Positions 8,285-16,540 of a DNA stretch of 64,000 nt are shown one piece after another. Position numbers and translations under genes: made by a program. Source of the stretch: JBELHR01 sp042091275 (GTDB lineage: Bacteria; Bacteroidota; Bacteroidia; Flavobacteriales; Flavobacteriaceae); NCBI GenBank assembly GCA_042091275.1, contig JBELHR010000006.1:1-64000 (forward strand), read 5' to 3'. The notes below the pieces were generated by a model. That model was not told the DNA's origin and searched no databases. It saw only the letters and a program-made list of their open reading frames with translations. Position 1 is the first letter of the stretch. Each line of letters opens with the position of its first letter.

Positions 8285-8653
8285 ATGTTACAGACAGAAT
8301 CAAGATTATCAGTAGCCGATAATACGGGAGCTAAAGAAGTTTTAGTTATTCGTGTTTTAGGAGGAACAAAAAAGCGTTATGCTTCTGTAGGGGACAAAAT
8401 TGTAGTTTCAGTAAAGAGTGCTACTCCTAACGGAAATGCGAAGAAAGGACAAGTGTCTAGAGCAGTTGTTGTTCGTACGAAGAAAGAAGTTAGACGTAAA
8501 GACGGATCTTATATCAGATTTGATGACAATGCATGTGTATTGTTAAATGCCTCTGAAGAGATGATGGGAACTCGTGTTTTTGGACCAGTTGCCAGAGAAC
8601 TTCGTGATAAGCAGTTTATGAAAATTGTATCATTAGCACCTGAAGTGCTTTAA
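8285..8653 (+). CDS. rplN: Large ribosomal subunit protein uL14
   Basis: L14 sits at the subunit interface and is the docking site of the silencing factor RsfS. The 122 residues begin MLQTESRLSVADNTGAKE, the family signature, and contain the conserved GSYIRFDDNACVLLN stretch. The length is exactly that of the family. Spacing is 1 nt from rpsQ and 13 nt to rplX. Confidence 0.98.
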   Translation: MLQTESRLSVADNTGAKEVLVIRVLGGTKKRYASVGDKIVVSVKSATPNGNAKKGQVSRAVVVRTKKEVRRKDGSYIRFDDNACVLLNASEEMMGTRVFGPVARELRDKQFMKIVSLAPEVL

Positions 8654-8666
8654 ATTTTTAATAGAG

Positions 8667-8975
8667 ATGACAAAGCTAAAAATTAAATCAGGAGATACAG
8701 TAAAAGTAATTGCTGGAGAAAACAAAGGACAAGAAGGTAAGGTTACTAAGGTTGTTATAGAAAAGAATCGCGCATTCGTAGAAGGTGTGAATATGGTTTC
8801 TAAGCACACTAAGCCAAGCGCTCAAAGTCCTCAAGGAGGAATTGTAAAGAAGGAAGCTTCTATCCATATTTCTAACTTAATGTTAGTTGAGAACGGTGAA
8901 ACTACTCGTGTAGGATACCGTATGGAAGATGGTAAGAAGGTGAGATTCTCAAAAAAATCAGATAAAGCAATTTAA
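8667..8975 (+). CDS. rplX: Large ribosomal subunit protein uL24
   Basis: L24 starts 50S assembly by binding the 5' end of 23S rRNA. The 102 residues contain a KOW motif (KSGDTVKVIAGENKGQEGKV, residues about 7-26) and the VNMVSKHTKPSAQSPQGGI segment. It is followed after 1 nt by rplE. Confidence 0.97.
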   Translation: MTKLKIKSGDTVKVIAGENKGQEGKVTKVVIEKNRAFVEGVNMVSKHTKPSAQSPQGGIVKKEASIHISNLMLVENGETTRVGYRMEDGKKVRFSKKSDKAI

Positions 8976-8976
8976 G

Positions 8977-9528
8977 ATGAGTTATACACCAAGACTTAAA
9001 GAAGAATATAAAGGTAGAGTGATGAAATCACTTACTGAAGAGTTTGGTTACAAAAATGTAATGCAAGTCCCTAAACTAGAGAAAATCGTAGTTAGTAAGG
9101 GTGTAGGAGCTGCTATTGCTGACAAGAAATTAATCGATTACGCTTTAGAAGAGTTATCGACAATTACTGGTCAAAAAGCTGTAGCTACTATCTCAAAGAA
9201 GGATGTGGCATCTTTTAAATTACGTAAGGGTATGCCAATTGGTGCGAAAGTTACTTTGCGCGGAACGAAAATGTATGAATTCTTAGACAGATTGATTACT
9301 ATTTCTCTACCACGTGTACGTGACTTCCAAGGGATCAAGGCTAATGGTTTTGACGGTAGAGGAAATTACAACCTCGGTATTACAGAACAAATCATTTACC
9401 CTGAGATCAATATCGATAAAGTGAACAAAATCGGTGGAATGGATATCACATTTGTGACAACCGCAGACACGGACAAGGAAGCTAAATCATTATTAGGCGA
9501 ATTAGGTTTACCATTTAAAAAGAATTAG
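8977..9528 (+). CDS. rplE: Large ribosomal subunit protein uL5
   Basis: L5 binds 5S rRNA and contacts the P-site tRNA and S13 across the subunit interface. The 183-residue protein begins MSYTPRLKEEY and has the conserved RKGMPIGAKVTLRG and LPRVRDFQGI motifs, with DGRGNYNLGITEQ near the C terminus. It is complete and lies 2 nt before rpsN. Confidence 0.98.
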   Translation: MSYTPRLKEEYKGRVMKSLTEEFGYKNVMQVPKLEKIVVSKGVGAAIADKKLIDYALEELSTITGQKAVATISKKDVASFKLRKGMPIGAKVTLRGTKMYEFLDRLITISLPRVRDFQGIKANGFDGRGNYNLGITEQIIYPEINIDKVNKIGGMDITFVTTADTDKEAKSLLGELGLPFKKN

Positions 9529-9530
9529 AC

Positions 9531-9800
9531 ATGGCTAAAGAATCAATGAAAGCCCGTGAGGTGAAAAGAGCAAAAACGGTTGCTAAGTATGCTGAGAAAA
9601 GAAAAGCTTTGAAAGAAGCTGGAGATTACGAAGCGTTACAGAAACTTCCAAAGAATGCATCACCTATACGTATGCACAATCGTTGTAAGTTAACAGGAAG
9701 ACCAAAAGGATATATGCGTCAATTTGGTATTTCTCGTGTTACTTTCCGTGAGATGGCTAACCAAGGGTTGATCCCAGGAGTGAAAAAAGCAAGTTGGTAA
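9531..9800 (+). CDS. rpsN: Small ribosomal subunit protein uS14, zinc-free form
   Basis: S14 is a 30S head protein required late in assembly. This 89-residue protein is the longer form without the two CxxC pairs of the zinc-binding type: the region MHNRCKLTGRPKGYMRQF keeps only one cysteine. The C-terminal ISRVTFREMANQGLIPGVKKASW is typical. It is the only rpsN in this window, so whether a zinc-type paralogue exists elsewhere is unknown. Confidence 0.97.
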   Translation: MAKESMKAREVKRAKTVAKYAEKRKALKEAGDYEALQKLPKNASPIRMHNRCKLTGRPKGYMRQFGISRVTFREMANQGLIPGVKKASW

Positions 9801-9819
9801 ACAAAAAATTTAAGTAAAG

Positions 9820-10218
9820 ATGTACACAGATCCAATAGCAGACTTCTTAACGAGAGTAAGAAATGCGATTTTAGCAGGACACAGAGTAGTGGAATCACCT
9901 TCTTCAAATTTGAAGAAAGAGATCACTAAAATTTTGTTTGACCAAGGATATATTTTAAGTTATAAATTCGAGGATAGCGATGTTCAAGGAAATATCAAAA
10001 TAGCTTTGAAATATGACAAGCAAACAAAAGAATCTGTAATTAGAAAAATTGAACGTATCAGTACACCTGGTCTTCGTAAATATGTTGCAGCATCAGAGAT
10101 GCCGCGTGTATTAAACGGATTAGGTATCGCTATCGTTTCAACGTCAAAAGGTGTTATGACTAACAAGCAGGCACGTACAGAGAACGTTGGAGGGGAAGTT
10201 TTATGTCACGTTTATTAA
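9820..10218 (+). CDS. rpsH: Small ribosomal subunit protein uS8
   Basis: S8 binds the central domain of 16S rRNA and, in E. coli, represses the spc operon by binding mRNA near rplE. The 132 residues begin MYTDPIADFLTRVRNA and end with the STSKGVMTNKQARTENVGGE segment typical of the RNA-binding C-terminal domain. It follows rpsN by 19 nt. Confidence 0.98.
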   Translation: MYTDPIADFLTRVRNAILAGHRVVESPSSNLKKEITKILFDQGYILSYKFEDSDVQGNIKIALKYDKQTKESVIRKIERISTPGLRKYVAASEMPRVLNGLGIAIVSTSKGVMTNKQARTENVGGEVLCHVY

Positions 10219-10232
10219 TAAAGTAAAGTAAG

Positions 10233-10778
10233 ATGTCAAGAATAGGAAAAAGCCCAATAGTTGTACCTGCTGACGTAACCTTAACTATCGATGGTAGTGC
10301 GGTTGTCGTTAAAGGTAAACTCGGCGAGTTATCTCAAGAAATAGGTACAGAAATCAGTATGAAATTAGAAGAAGGTGTTCTGACTTTGTCACGTCCATCG
10401 GATTCTAAGGATCATAGAGCTAAGCACGGTTTATACCGCGCGTTAATCAGTAACATGATTGAAGGTGTATCTAAAGGTTTTACAAAAGAATTAGAATTAG
10501 TTGGTGTAGGTTACAGAGCTTCTAACCAAGGTCAAGTTTTAGATTTGGCTTTAGGTTTCTCTCACAATATCATTATGGACATTGCTCCTGAAGTGAAAGT
10601 AGAGGCTATATCTGAAAAAGGTAAGAACCCTATAGTTAAATTAAGTTCTTTTGACAAACAGTTAGTAGGACAGGTAGCGGCAAAAATAAGATCTTTCCGT
10701 AGTCCAGAACCATACAAAGGAAAAGGAATTAAATTCGTCGGTGAAGAAATTAGAAGAAAAGCAGGTAAATCTGCATAA
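10233..10778 (+). CDS. rplF: Large ribosomal subunit protein uL6
   Basis: L6 lies near the GTPase-associated region and the sarcin-ricin loop. The 181-residue protein has the two repeated domains of the family, starting SRIGKSPIVVP, with LVGVGYRA in the middle and the C-terminal RSPEPYKGKGIKF motif. It is complete. Confidence 0.98.
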   Translation: MSRIGKSPIVVPADVTLTIDGSAVVVKGKLGELSQEIGTEISMKLEEGVLTLSRPSDSKDHRAKHGLYRALISNMIEGVSKGFTKELELVGVGYRASNQGQVLDLALGFSHNIIMDIAPEVKVEAISEKGKNPIVKLSSFDKQLVGQVAAKIRSFRSPEPYKGKGIKFVGEEIRRKAGKSA

Positions 10779-10789
10779 TTTATAGTATT

Positions 10790-11143
10790 ATGGCATTATC
10801 AAAGCTTGAAAGACGTCACAGAATTAAGCAAAGAATTCGCAAGATTGTATCCGGAACTTCAGAGAGACCTCGTCTATCTGTATTCCGTTCAAACAAAGAA
10901 ATCTACGCACAACTTGTTGACGATTTAAATGGAAAAACATTAGTTTCTTGTTCATCAAGAGACAAGGATATTGACGCGGCAGGGTCTAAACTTGAAGTAG
11001 CTACTTCAGTTGGAAAGGCGGTTGCTGAAAAAGCAGTTGCGGCTGGAGTTACAAATGTAGCTTTTGATCGTAACGGTTATTTGTATCACGGAAGAATCAA
11101 GGCTTTAGCAGACGGTGCTAGAGAGGCAGGTTTAAAATTTTAA
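10790..11143 (+). CDS. rplR: Large ribosomal subunit protein uL18
   Basis: L18 attaches 5S rRNA to the 50S subunit together with L5. The 117 residues contain the basic start KLERRHRIKQRIRK, the RPRLSVFRSNKEIYAQL strand and the C-terminal FDRNGYLYHGRIKALADGAREAGL. It is followed after 8 nt by rpsE, whose start is preceded by AGGA, one of the rare Shine-Dalgarno-like sites in the array. Confidence 0.98.
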   Translation: MALSKLERRHRIKQRIRKIVSGTSERPRLSVFRSNKEIYAQLVDDLNGKTLVSCSSRDKDIDAAGSKLEVATSVGKAVAEKAVAAGVTNVAFDRNGYLYHGRIKALADGAREAGLKF

Positions 11144-11151
11144 TAGGAACT

Positions 11152-11676
11152 ATGAGTACTAAATACAAAAACATAGAAAGAGTTAAGCCTAGTGGTTTGG
11201 AATTAGTAGATCACCTTGTAGGTGTTCAACGTGTTACAAAAGTAACTAAAGGTGGTAGAACTTTTGGATTTTCTGCAATTGTGGTTGTAGGAAATGGAGA
11301 TGGTGTAGTAGGACATGGTCTTGGTAAATCTTTAGACGTTGCTTCAGCTATCGCAAAAGCAATTGAAGATGCTAAGAAAAACTTAGTTCGTATTCCAATT
11401 ATTAGCGCTACTTTGCCGCACGAAGTGAAAGGGAAATTTGGAGGTGCGAAAGTATTCCTAAAACCTGCATCACATGGTACTGGAGTTATTGCTGGTGGAG
11501 CTGTACGTTCGGTTCTGGATTCTGTAGGAGTGCATGATGTACTTTCAAAATCACAAGGATCTTCAAACCCTCACAATGTAGTGAAAGCTACGTTTGATGC
11601 TTTACACCAATTGAGAAGCGCACAACAAGTGGCTGATCAAAGAGGTATTTCTTTAGATAAATTGTTCAAAGGATAA
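11152..11676 (+). CDS. rpsE: Small ribosomal subunit protein uS5
   Basis: S5 forms part of the mRNA entry channel and affects translational accuracy. The 174 residues contain the double-stranded-RNA-binding S5 domain with KVTKGGRTFGFSAIVVVGNG and the C-terminal domain with GTGVIAGGAVRSVLDSVGV. No change is obvious in the loop linked to spectinomycin resistance, but I did not align it. Confidence 0.98.
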   Translation: MSTKYKNIERVKPSGLELVDHLVGVQRVTKVTKGGRTFGFSAIVVVGNGDGVVGHGLGKSLDVASAIAKAIEDAKKNLVRIPIISATLPHEVKGKFGGAKVFLKPASHGTGVIAGGAVRSVLDSVGVHDVLSKSQGSSNPHNVVKATFDALHQLRSAQQVADQRGISLDKLFKG

Positions 11677-11687
11677 TCGTAACTACA

Positions 11688-11870
11688 ATGGGAAAAATTA
11701 GAATTAAACAAGTAAGAAGCCAAATCAGACGTCCTCAAGATCAGAAGAGAACGCTTGAAGCTTTAGGCTTAAGAAAGATGAACCAAGTAGTTGAGCACGA
11801 TGATTCTGCAACAATTCTTGGAATGGTAAATAAAGTTAAACACTTAATTTCTGTTGAAGAAATTAAATAA
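11688..11870 (+). CDS. rpmD: Large ribosomal subunit protein uL30
   Basis: L30 is a small 50S protein absent from some lineages but present here. The 60 residues begin MGKIRIKQVRSQIRRPQDQK, with the central LEALGLRKMNQVVEHDDS typical of the family. Order rpsE-rpmD-rplO is normal for the spc operon. Confidence 0.96.
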   Translation: MGKIRIKQVRSQIRRPQDQKRTLEALGLRKMNQVVEHDDSATILGMVNKVKHLISVEEIK

Positions 11871-11882
11871 CATATTCTAGAC

Positions 11883-12332
11883 ATGAGTTTAAGTAACTTA
11901 AAACCGGCAGGAGGATCTGTTAAAAAAGGTAAGAGAATAGCTAGAGGACAAGGTTCTGGTAAAGGTGGTACCGCTACTAGAGGACATAATGGTCAAAAGT
12001 CTCGTTCAGGTTATTCTAGAAAGATTGGTTTTGAAGGTGGTCAGATGCCTCTTCAAAGACGTGTGCCTAAGTTTGGATTTACAAACATAAACCGCAAGGA
12101 ATATGTTGGTGTGAATCTAGATAAACTTCAGGAACTCGTAGAAAATGGACGTATTACTGAAACTGTTGATATGGCTGTTCTTGTAGAGAACCGTTTGGCT
12201 CGCAAAAATGACTTAGTGAAAATTTTAGGTCGTGGTGAGTTGAAAGCTAAATTGAATATTACAGTTCATAAATATACTGCAACTGCTAAGCAAGCTATTG
12301 AAGCTGCTGGTGGATCTGCGGATACCCTATAA
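11883..12332 (+). CDS. rplO: Large ribosomal subunit protein uL15
   Basis: L15 is a late-assembly 50S protein with a long basic extension. The 149 residues contain the glycine- and arginine-rich start KKGKRIARGQGSGKGGTATR, the GFEGGQMPLQRRVPKFGF motif, and the C-terminal KYTATAKQAIEAAGG. It is 14 nt ahead of secY. Confidence 0.98.
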   Translation: MSLSNLKPAGGSVKKGKRIARGQGSGKGGTATRGHNGQKSRSGYSRKIGFEGGQMPLQRRVPKFGFTNINRKEYVGVNLDKLQELVENGRITETVDMAVLVENRLARKNDLVKILGRGELKAKLNITVHKYTATAKQAIEAAGGSADTL

Positions 12333-12346
12333 ATATCCCCTAGTAA

Positions 12347-13675
12347 ATGAAAAAATTTATATCTACTATAGAAGACATTTGGAAGATTGAAGAATTGCGT
12401 ACTAAGATTCTTTTAACTTTAGGTTTGATGGCGGTTTACCGTTTTACAGCGCAGATTCCACTGCCTGGTATCGATCCTTTAGCACTAGACGCTTTAGCAG
12501 CTCAAACTGACTCAGGTCTTCTTGGTTTATTAAACGCATTTACAGGTGGTGCATTTGCACAAGCTTCAATTATGGCATTAGGAATAATGCCATATATTTC
12601 TGCTTCTATTGTTGTTCAGTTAATGGGTCTAGCGATTCCTTATCTACAGAAACTTCAAAAGGATGGAGAAAGTGGAAGAAAGAGAATTAACCAAATCACA
12701 AGGTGGTTGACTATAGGTATTACTATGGTTCAAGGACCTGCTTACATTGCTAACATGCATAGTATTTTACCAGAATCGTCTTTCCTAGTTGGGAATTTCG
12801 AATTTGTTGTTTCTTCTATGGTGTTGTTGACAGCAGGTACTATCTTTGCCATGTGGTTAGGAGAAAAGATAACTGATAAAGGTATTGGTAACGGAATTTC
12901 ATTACTTATTATGATCGGAATTATAGCGCGCTTCCCGAGTTCATTTGTTCAAGAGATATACTCTAGAACAGAGCAGTCGAATGGAGGTCTGATTATGATT
13001 CTTATCGAAGTTGTGGTTTGGTTTGCTATTATTTTAGCTTCAGTATACTTGGTTACTGCCGTTCGAAGAATACCAGTGCAATACGCTAGACGTACTGCTG
13101 TTGGAAATATTCAAGACGTTGCAGGTGCAAGACAGTATATTCCATTAAAATTAAACTCTGCAGGAGTTATGCCAATCATCTTTGCACAAGCTATCATGTT
13201 TGTACCAGGAGCTTTGGCGAGAAATGCTGAAGGTGGTGCTGCCTCTTTCCTAGCGAGCTTCGCAGACTTTAACGGTTTGGGTTATAACGTTTTGTTTGCT
13301 GTTTTAATTATAGTGTTTAGTTATTTCTATACAGCGATAACTATACCTACTAATAAGATGGCAGATGATTTGAAGAAAAGTGGTGGATTTATTCCTGGTG
13401 TTAAGCCCGGAGCGGATACGGCTGATAAATTAGATGGTATCCTTTCACGTATAACTTTTCCAGGTTCATTATTCTTGGCTTTAATTGCTGTATTACCGGC
13501 AGTTGTCGCTCAATTTGGTGTTCAGCAAAACTGGGCATTGTTTTATGGTGGTACCTCATTGATCATTATGGTTGGTGTAGCTATCGATACAATTCAACAA
13601 ATTAATTCTTATTTATTGAATCGTCATTACGATGGTTTGATGAAGACAGGATCAAGAAGAAAAGCTTCAATCTAA
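12347..13675 (+). CDS. secY: Protein translocase channel subunit SecY
   Basis: SecY is the central pore of the inner-membrane protein export channel. The 442-residue protein starts with a cytoplasmic helix and then has ten membrane segments. It shows the plug/TM2 region LLGLLNAFTGGAF, the MPYISASIVVQLM segment, the cytoplasmic RRIPVQYARR loop and a late cytosolic loop with GVKPGADTADKL. It lies between rplO and infA; adk and map, common next to secY elsewhere, are absent here. Confidence 0.98.
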   Translation: MKKFISTIEDIWKIEELRTKILLTLGLMAVYRFTAQIPLPGIDPLALDALAAQTDSGLLGLLNAFTGGAFAQASIMALGIMPYISASIVVQLMGLAIPYLQKLQKDGESGRKRINQITRWLTIGITMVQGPAYIANMHSILPESSFLVGNFEFVVSSMVLLTAGTIFAMWLGEKITDKGIGNGISLLIMIGIIARFPSSFVQEIYSRTEQSNGGLIMILIEVVVWFAIILASVYLVTAVRRIPVQYARRTAVGNIQDVAGARQYIPLKLNSAGVMPIIFAQAIMFVPGALARNAEGGAASFLASFADFNGLGYNVLFAVLIIVFSYFYTAITIPTNKMADDLKKSGGFIPGVKPGADTADKLDGILSRITFPGSLFLALIAVLPAVVAQFGVQQNWALFYGGTSLIIMVGVAIDTIQQINSYLLNRHYDGLMKTGSRRKASI

Positions 13676-13679
13676 GACT

Positions 13680-13895
13680 ATGGCAAAGCAATCAGCAATA
13701 CAATTAGACGGAAGAATAACAGAGGCCTTATCAAATGCAATGTTCCGCGTTGAACTTGATAATGGACATATTGTTACTGCACATATCTCAGGTAAGATGC
13801 GTATGCACTACATTAAGTTGTTACCAGGAGATAAAGTGAAGTTAGAGATGAGTCCTTACGATTTGACTAAGGCTAGAATTACTTATAGATACTAA
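13680..13895 (+). CDS. infA: Translation initiation factor IF-1
   Basis: IF-1 binds the 30S A site during initiation. The 71-residue protein is a single OB fold, with the family motifs GRITEALSNAMFRVELDNG and GKMRMHYIKLLPGDKV. It is complete and sits 4 nt after secY and 20 nt before rpmJ. Confidence 0.98.
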   Translation: MAKQSAIQLDGRITEALSNAMFRVELDNGHIVTAHISGKMRMHYIKLLPGDKVKLEMSPYDLTKARITYRY

Positions 13896-13915
13896 GATAC
13901 TAATAGAATAAAACG

Positions 13916-14032
13916 ATGAAAGTTAGAGCATCAGTAAAAAAGAGAAGTGCCGAGTGCAAGATTGTGCGAAGAAAAGGCAGATTATATGTAATCAACAAAA
14001 AGAATCCTAGATTTAAACAAAGACAAGGATAA
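13916..14032 (+). CDS. rpmJ: Large ribosomal subunit protein bL36, zinc-free form
   Basis: L36 is a tiny 50S protein. The 38-residue frame starts at the ATG at 13916 with MKVRASVKKRSAECKIVRR and ends FKQRQG before TAA. In zinc-binding L36 the ligands are Cys11, Cys14, Cys27 and His32. Here these are Ser11, Cys14, Asn27 and Phe32, so three of four are lost and zinc cannot be held in the usual way. This zinc-free version is known in Bacteroidota. Its place between infA and rpsM is the classic one. Confidence 0.96.
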   Translation: MKVRASVKKRSAECKIVRRKGRLYVINKKNPRFKQRQG

Positions 14033-14034
14033 TT

Positions 14035-14409
14035 ATGGCAAGAATAGCAGGTATTGACATTCCTAGAAACAAAAGAGGAGTTATCGCATTAACTTATATC
14101 TTTGGTGTGGGAAGAAGTAGAGCTAAACAAGTTTTAGCAGCGTCAGGAGTTGACGAGAGTACTAAAGTTCAAGATTGGACGGATGAGGAAATCGGAAAAA
14201 TTCGTGAGAATGTAGGATCTTTTACTATTGAAGGTGAATTGCGTTCAGAGGTTCAATTAAACATCAAACGTTTAATGGATATCGGATGTTACAGAGGTAT
14301 TCGTCATCGTGCAGGGCTTCCATTGAGAGGTCAGCGTACTAAGAATAACTCTCGTACTAGAAAAGGAAAGAGAAAAACAGTAGCTAACAAAAAGAAAGCA
14401 ACTAAATAA
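14035..14409 (+). CDS. rpsM: Small ribosomal subunit protein uS13
   Basis: S13 lies at the top of the 30S head and contacts L5 and the P-site tRNA. The 124 residues begin MARIAGIDIPRNKRG and include GVGRSRAKQVL and the C-terminal RHRAGLPLRGQRTKNNSRTR, which ends in a strongly basic tail reaching the tRNA. It follows rpmJ by 2 nt. Confidence 0.98.
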   Translation: MARIAGIDIPRNKRGVIALTYIFGVGRSRAKQVLAASGVDESTKVQDWTDEEIGKIRENVGSFTIEGELRSEVQLNIKRLMDIGCYRGIRHRAGLPLRGQRTKNNSRTRKGKRKTVANKKKATK

Positions 14410-14421
14410 TAACTAGGAATT

Positions 14422-14805
14422 ATGGCAAAATCAAGTGCAAAAAAACGTAAAGTTATTGTTGAAGCTATCGGTGAAGCACATATCACAGCTTCGTTTAACA
14501 ACATAATTATCTCATTGACAAACAAGAAGGGTGAAGTGATCGCATGGTCGTCAGCTGGAAAAATGGGATTTAGAGGATCTAAGAAAAACACTCCTTACGC
14601 GGCCCAAACTGCAGCTGAGGATTGTGCAGGTGTAGCTAGAGAAGCTGGATTGCGCAAGGTAAAGGTATACGTTAAAGGACCTGGAAATGGTCGTGAAAAC
14701 GCAATCAGAACATTGCACAACTCTGGAATCGAAGTAACTGAGATTATCGATGTTACTCCAATGCCACACAATGGATGTCGTCCTCCAAAAAGACGTAGAG
14801 TATAA
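14422..14805 (+). CDS. rpsK: Small ribosomal subunit protein uS11
   Basis: S11 is on the 30S platform near the E-site codon. The 127 residues contain the HITASFNNIIISLTN strand, the SAGKMGFRGSKKNTPYAAQ loop and the C-terminal TPMPHNGCRPPKRRRV, which matches the family closely. The start follows AGGA. An 86-nt spacer with a hairpin separates it from rpsD. Confidence 0.98.
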   Translation: MAKSSAKKRKVIVEAIGEAHITASFNNIIISLTNKKGEVIAWSSAGKMGFRGSKKNTPYAAQTAAEDCAGVAREAGLRKVKVYVKGPGNGRENAIRTLHNSGIEVTEIIDVTPMPHNGCRPPKRRRV

Positions 14806-14825
14806 TTTAATATATTTATTAACTG

Positions 14826-14878
14826 AAATAGGATTTCTATTATCGAAGGATATAAGCCTGAATTCATAATACCTATTT
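14826..14878 (+). promoter_or_regulatory. Imperfect hairpin before rpsD, possible S4 leader
   Basis: AAATAGG (14826-14832) pairs with CCTATTT (14872-14878). Inside it, ATTAT (14839-14843) pairs with ATAAT (14866-14870), GAA (14845-14847) with TTC (14863-14865), and GG (14848-14849) with CC (14857-14858), leaving a 7-nt loop. The structure ends 13 nt before the rpsD start. No T-run follows. Feedback by S4 is a reasonable guess because S4 regulates its operon in E. coli and Bacillus, but nothing here proves it. Confidence 0.45.
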
Positions 14879-14891
14879 AAAATAACAGAAA

Positions 14892-15497
14892 ATGGCAAGA
14901 TATACAGGACCAAAAACTAAAATCGCACGTAAGTTTGGCGAAGCGATTTTTGGAGATGACAAAGCGTTTGAAAAACGTAATTATCCTCCAGGACAACATG
15001 GGGTTTCTAAACGTAGAGGGAAGAAATCAGAGTATGCAATTCAATTGCAAGAAAAACAAAAAGCTAAATATACTTACGGTATTTTAGAGCGTCAATTCAG
15101 TAACTTATTTGCTGAAGCTTCTAGAAGAAAAGGTATTACTGGTGAATTGTTGTTACAATTATGTGAATCTCGTTTAGATAATGTTGTTTACCGTTTAGGT
15201 GTTGCTAACTCTAGAAGAGCTGCAAGACAATTAGTATCTCATAGACATATTACTGTCAATGGTGAGATTGTAAATATTCCATCTTATTCTTTAAAAGCTG
15301 GTGATGTTGTGGGAGTAAGAGAAAAATCCAAGTCTTTAGAAGCTATCGAAAGTGCACTAGCTGGAAACAGTAATGTATACGAATGGTTGACTTGGAACGC
15401 TGAAACGAAGCAGGGAACTTACGTAAGTATTCCTGAGCGTCTACAGATTCCAGAAAATATCAAAGAACAATTAATTGTAGAGTTATACTCTAAATAA
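14892..15497 (+). CDS. rpsD: Small ribosomal subunit protein uS4, zinc-free form
   Basis: S4 starts assembly of the 30S body and helps control decoding accuracy. The 201 residues start ARYTGPKTKIARKFGEAIFG and include the NYPPGQHG motif and an S4 RNA-binding domain with CESRLDNVVYRLG and SRRAARQLVSHRHITVNG. The N-terminal cysteine cluster of zinc-binding S4 proteins is missing. It is preceded by a foldable 86-nt spacer, one of only two long spacers in the array. Confidence 0.98.
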   Translation: MARYTGPKTKIARKFGEAIFGDDKAFEKRNYPPGQHGVSKRRGKKSEYAIQLQEKQKAKYTYGILERQFSNLFAEASRRKGITGELLLQLCESRLDNVVYRLGVANSRRAARQLVSHRHITVNGEIVNIPSYSLKAGDVVGVREKSKSLEAIESALAGNSNVYEWLTWNAETKQGTYVSIPERLQIPENIKEQLIVELYSK

Positions 15498-15517
15498 TTT
15501 TTGACACCAGTTAAACT

Positions 15518-16510
15518 ATGGCAATTTTAAATTTTCAGAAACCAGACAAAGTAATCATGATAGAATCTACCGATTTTGAAGGTAGATTTGAGTTTCGTCC
15601 TTTAGAACCAGGTTTTGGTTTGACGGTTGGAAACGCTTTGCGTCGTGTGCTTTTGTCTTCTCTAGAAGGTTTCGCTATCACTTCTCTTCGAGTGGAAGGT
15701 GTAGAGCATGAGTTCTCTACAATTCCGGGAGTAGTGGAAGACGTAACCGAAATTATCTTGAATCTTAAACAAGTTCGTTTTAAGAAACAGATTGAAGATA
15801 CGGATCGCGAATCTGTTAACGTTTCAGTTTCAGGTCAAGGACAATTGACTGCGGGTGATTTGCAAAAATTCATCTCCGGTTTCCAAGTATTGAATACGGA
15901 TTTGGTTATCTGTAACATGGAAGAGTCTGTTAAGATTGACATGGAATTATCTATCGAAAAAGGTAGAGGATTCGTTCCAGCTGAAGAGAATAAAAAATCA
16001 AATGCACCACTTGGTACTATATTTACAGATTCTATTTACACTCCTATAAAGAATGTAAAATACGCTGTAGAGAATTACCGTGTAGAGCAGAAGACGGATT
16101 ATGAGAAATTAGTTTTTGATATAAAAACAGATGGATCTATCAATCCTAAGGCCGCTCTTACTGAAGCTGCAAAGATTTTAATTCACCACTTTATGTTGTT
16201 TTCTGATGAGCGTATCACCCTTGAGGCTGATGAGCGTGCTCAAACAGAAACATATGATGAGGAATCTTTACACATGCGTCAGTTGTTGAAAACAAAATTA
16301 ATCGATATGGATCTTTCGGTTCGTGCGTTGAATTGTTTGAAAGCAGCAGAGGTTGAAACACTGGGAGACTTAGTGTCATATAACAAGAATGACTTGATGA
16401 AGTTTAGAAACTTTGGAAAAAAATCATTGACTGAACTAGATGAGCTAGTGAATTCAAAAGGATTGAGTTTCGGAATGGATTTGAGCAAGTACAAATTAGA
16501 TAAAGAATAA
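15518..16510 (+). CDS. rpoA: DNA-directed RNA polymerase subunit alpha
   Basis: The alpha subunit dimer starts assembly of RNA polymerase, and its C-terminal domain contacts DNA and activators. The 330-residue protein has the N-terminal assembly domain (FEFRPLEPGFGLTVGNALRRVLLSSL near residues 25-50). The C-terminal domain has LNCLKAAEVETLGDLVSY and the helix-hairpin-helix stretch KFRNFGKKSLTELDEL. It sits between rpsD and rplQ as in other alpha operons. Confidence 0.98.
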   Translation: MAILNFQKPDKVIMIESTDFEGRFEFRPLEPGFGLTVGNALRRVLLSSLEGFAITSLRVEGVEHEFSTIPGVVEDVTEIILNLKQVRFKKQIEDTDRESVNVSVSGQGQLTAGDLQKFISGFQVLNTDLVICNMEESVKIDMELSIEKGRGFVPAEENKKSNAPLGTIFTDSIYTPIKNVKYAVENYRVEQKTDYEKLVFDIKTDGSINPKAALTEAAKILIHHFMLFSDERITLEADERAQTETYDEESLHMRQLLKTKLIDMDLSVRALNCLKAAEVETLGDLVSYNKNDLMKFRNFGKKSLTELDELVNSKGLSFGMDLSKYKLDKE

Positions 16511-16540
16511 CCACAAACTACGGTTTAAAAGGTTTTAGAG

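Noticed and set aside
8019..8303. Open frame of 94 codons on the - strand over rpsQ
   Set aside because: It covers rpsQ, a certain gene, and its translation shows no recognisable domain; a shadow of the A/T-rich coding strand.
14551..14913. Open frame of 120 codons on the - strand over rpsK and the rpsK-rpsD spacer
   Set aside because: It overlaps a certain ribosomal gene and has no recognisable features. The spacer is better explained as a structured RNA leader.
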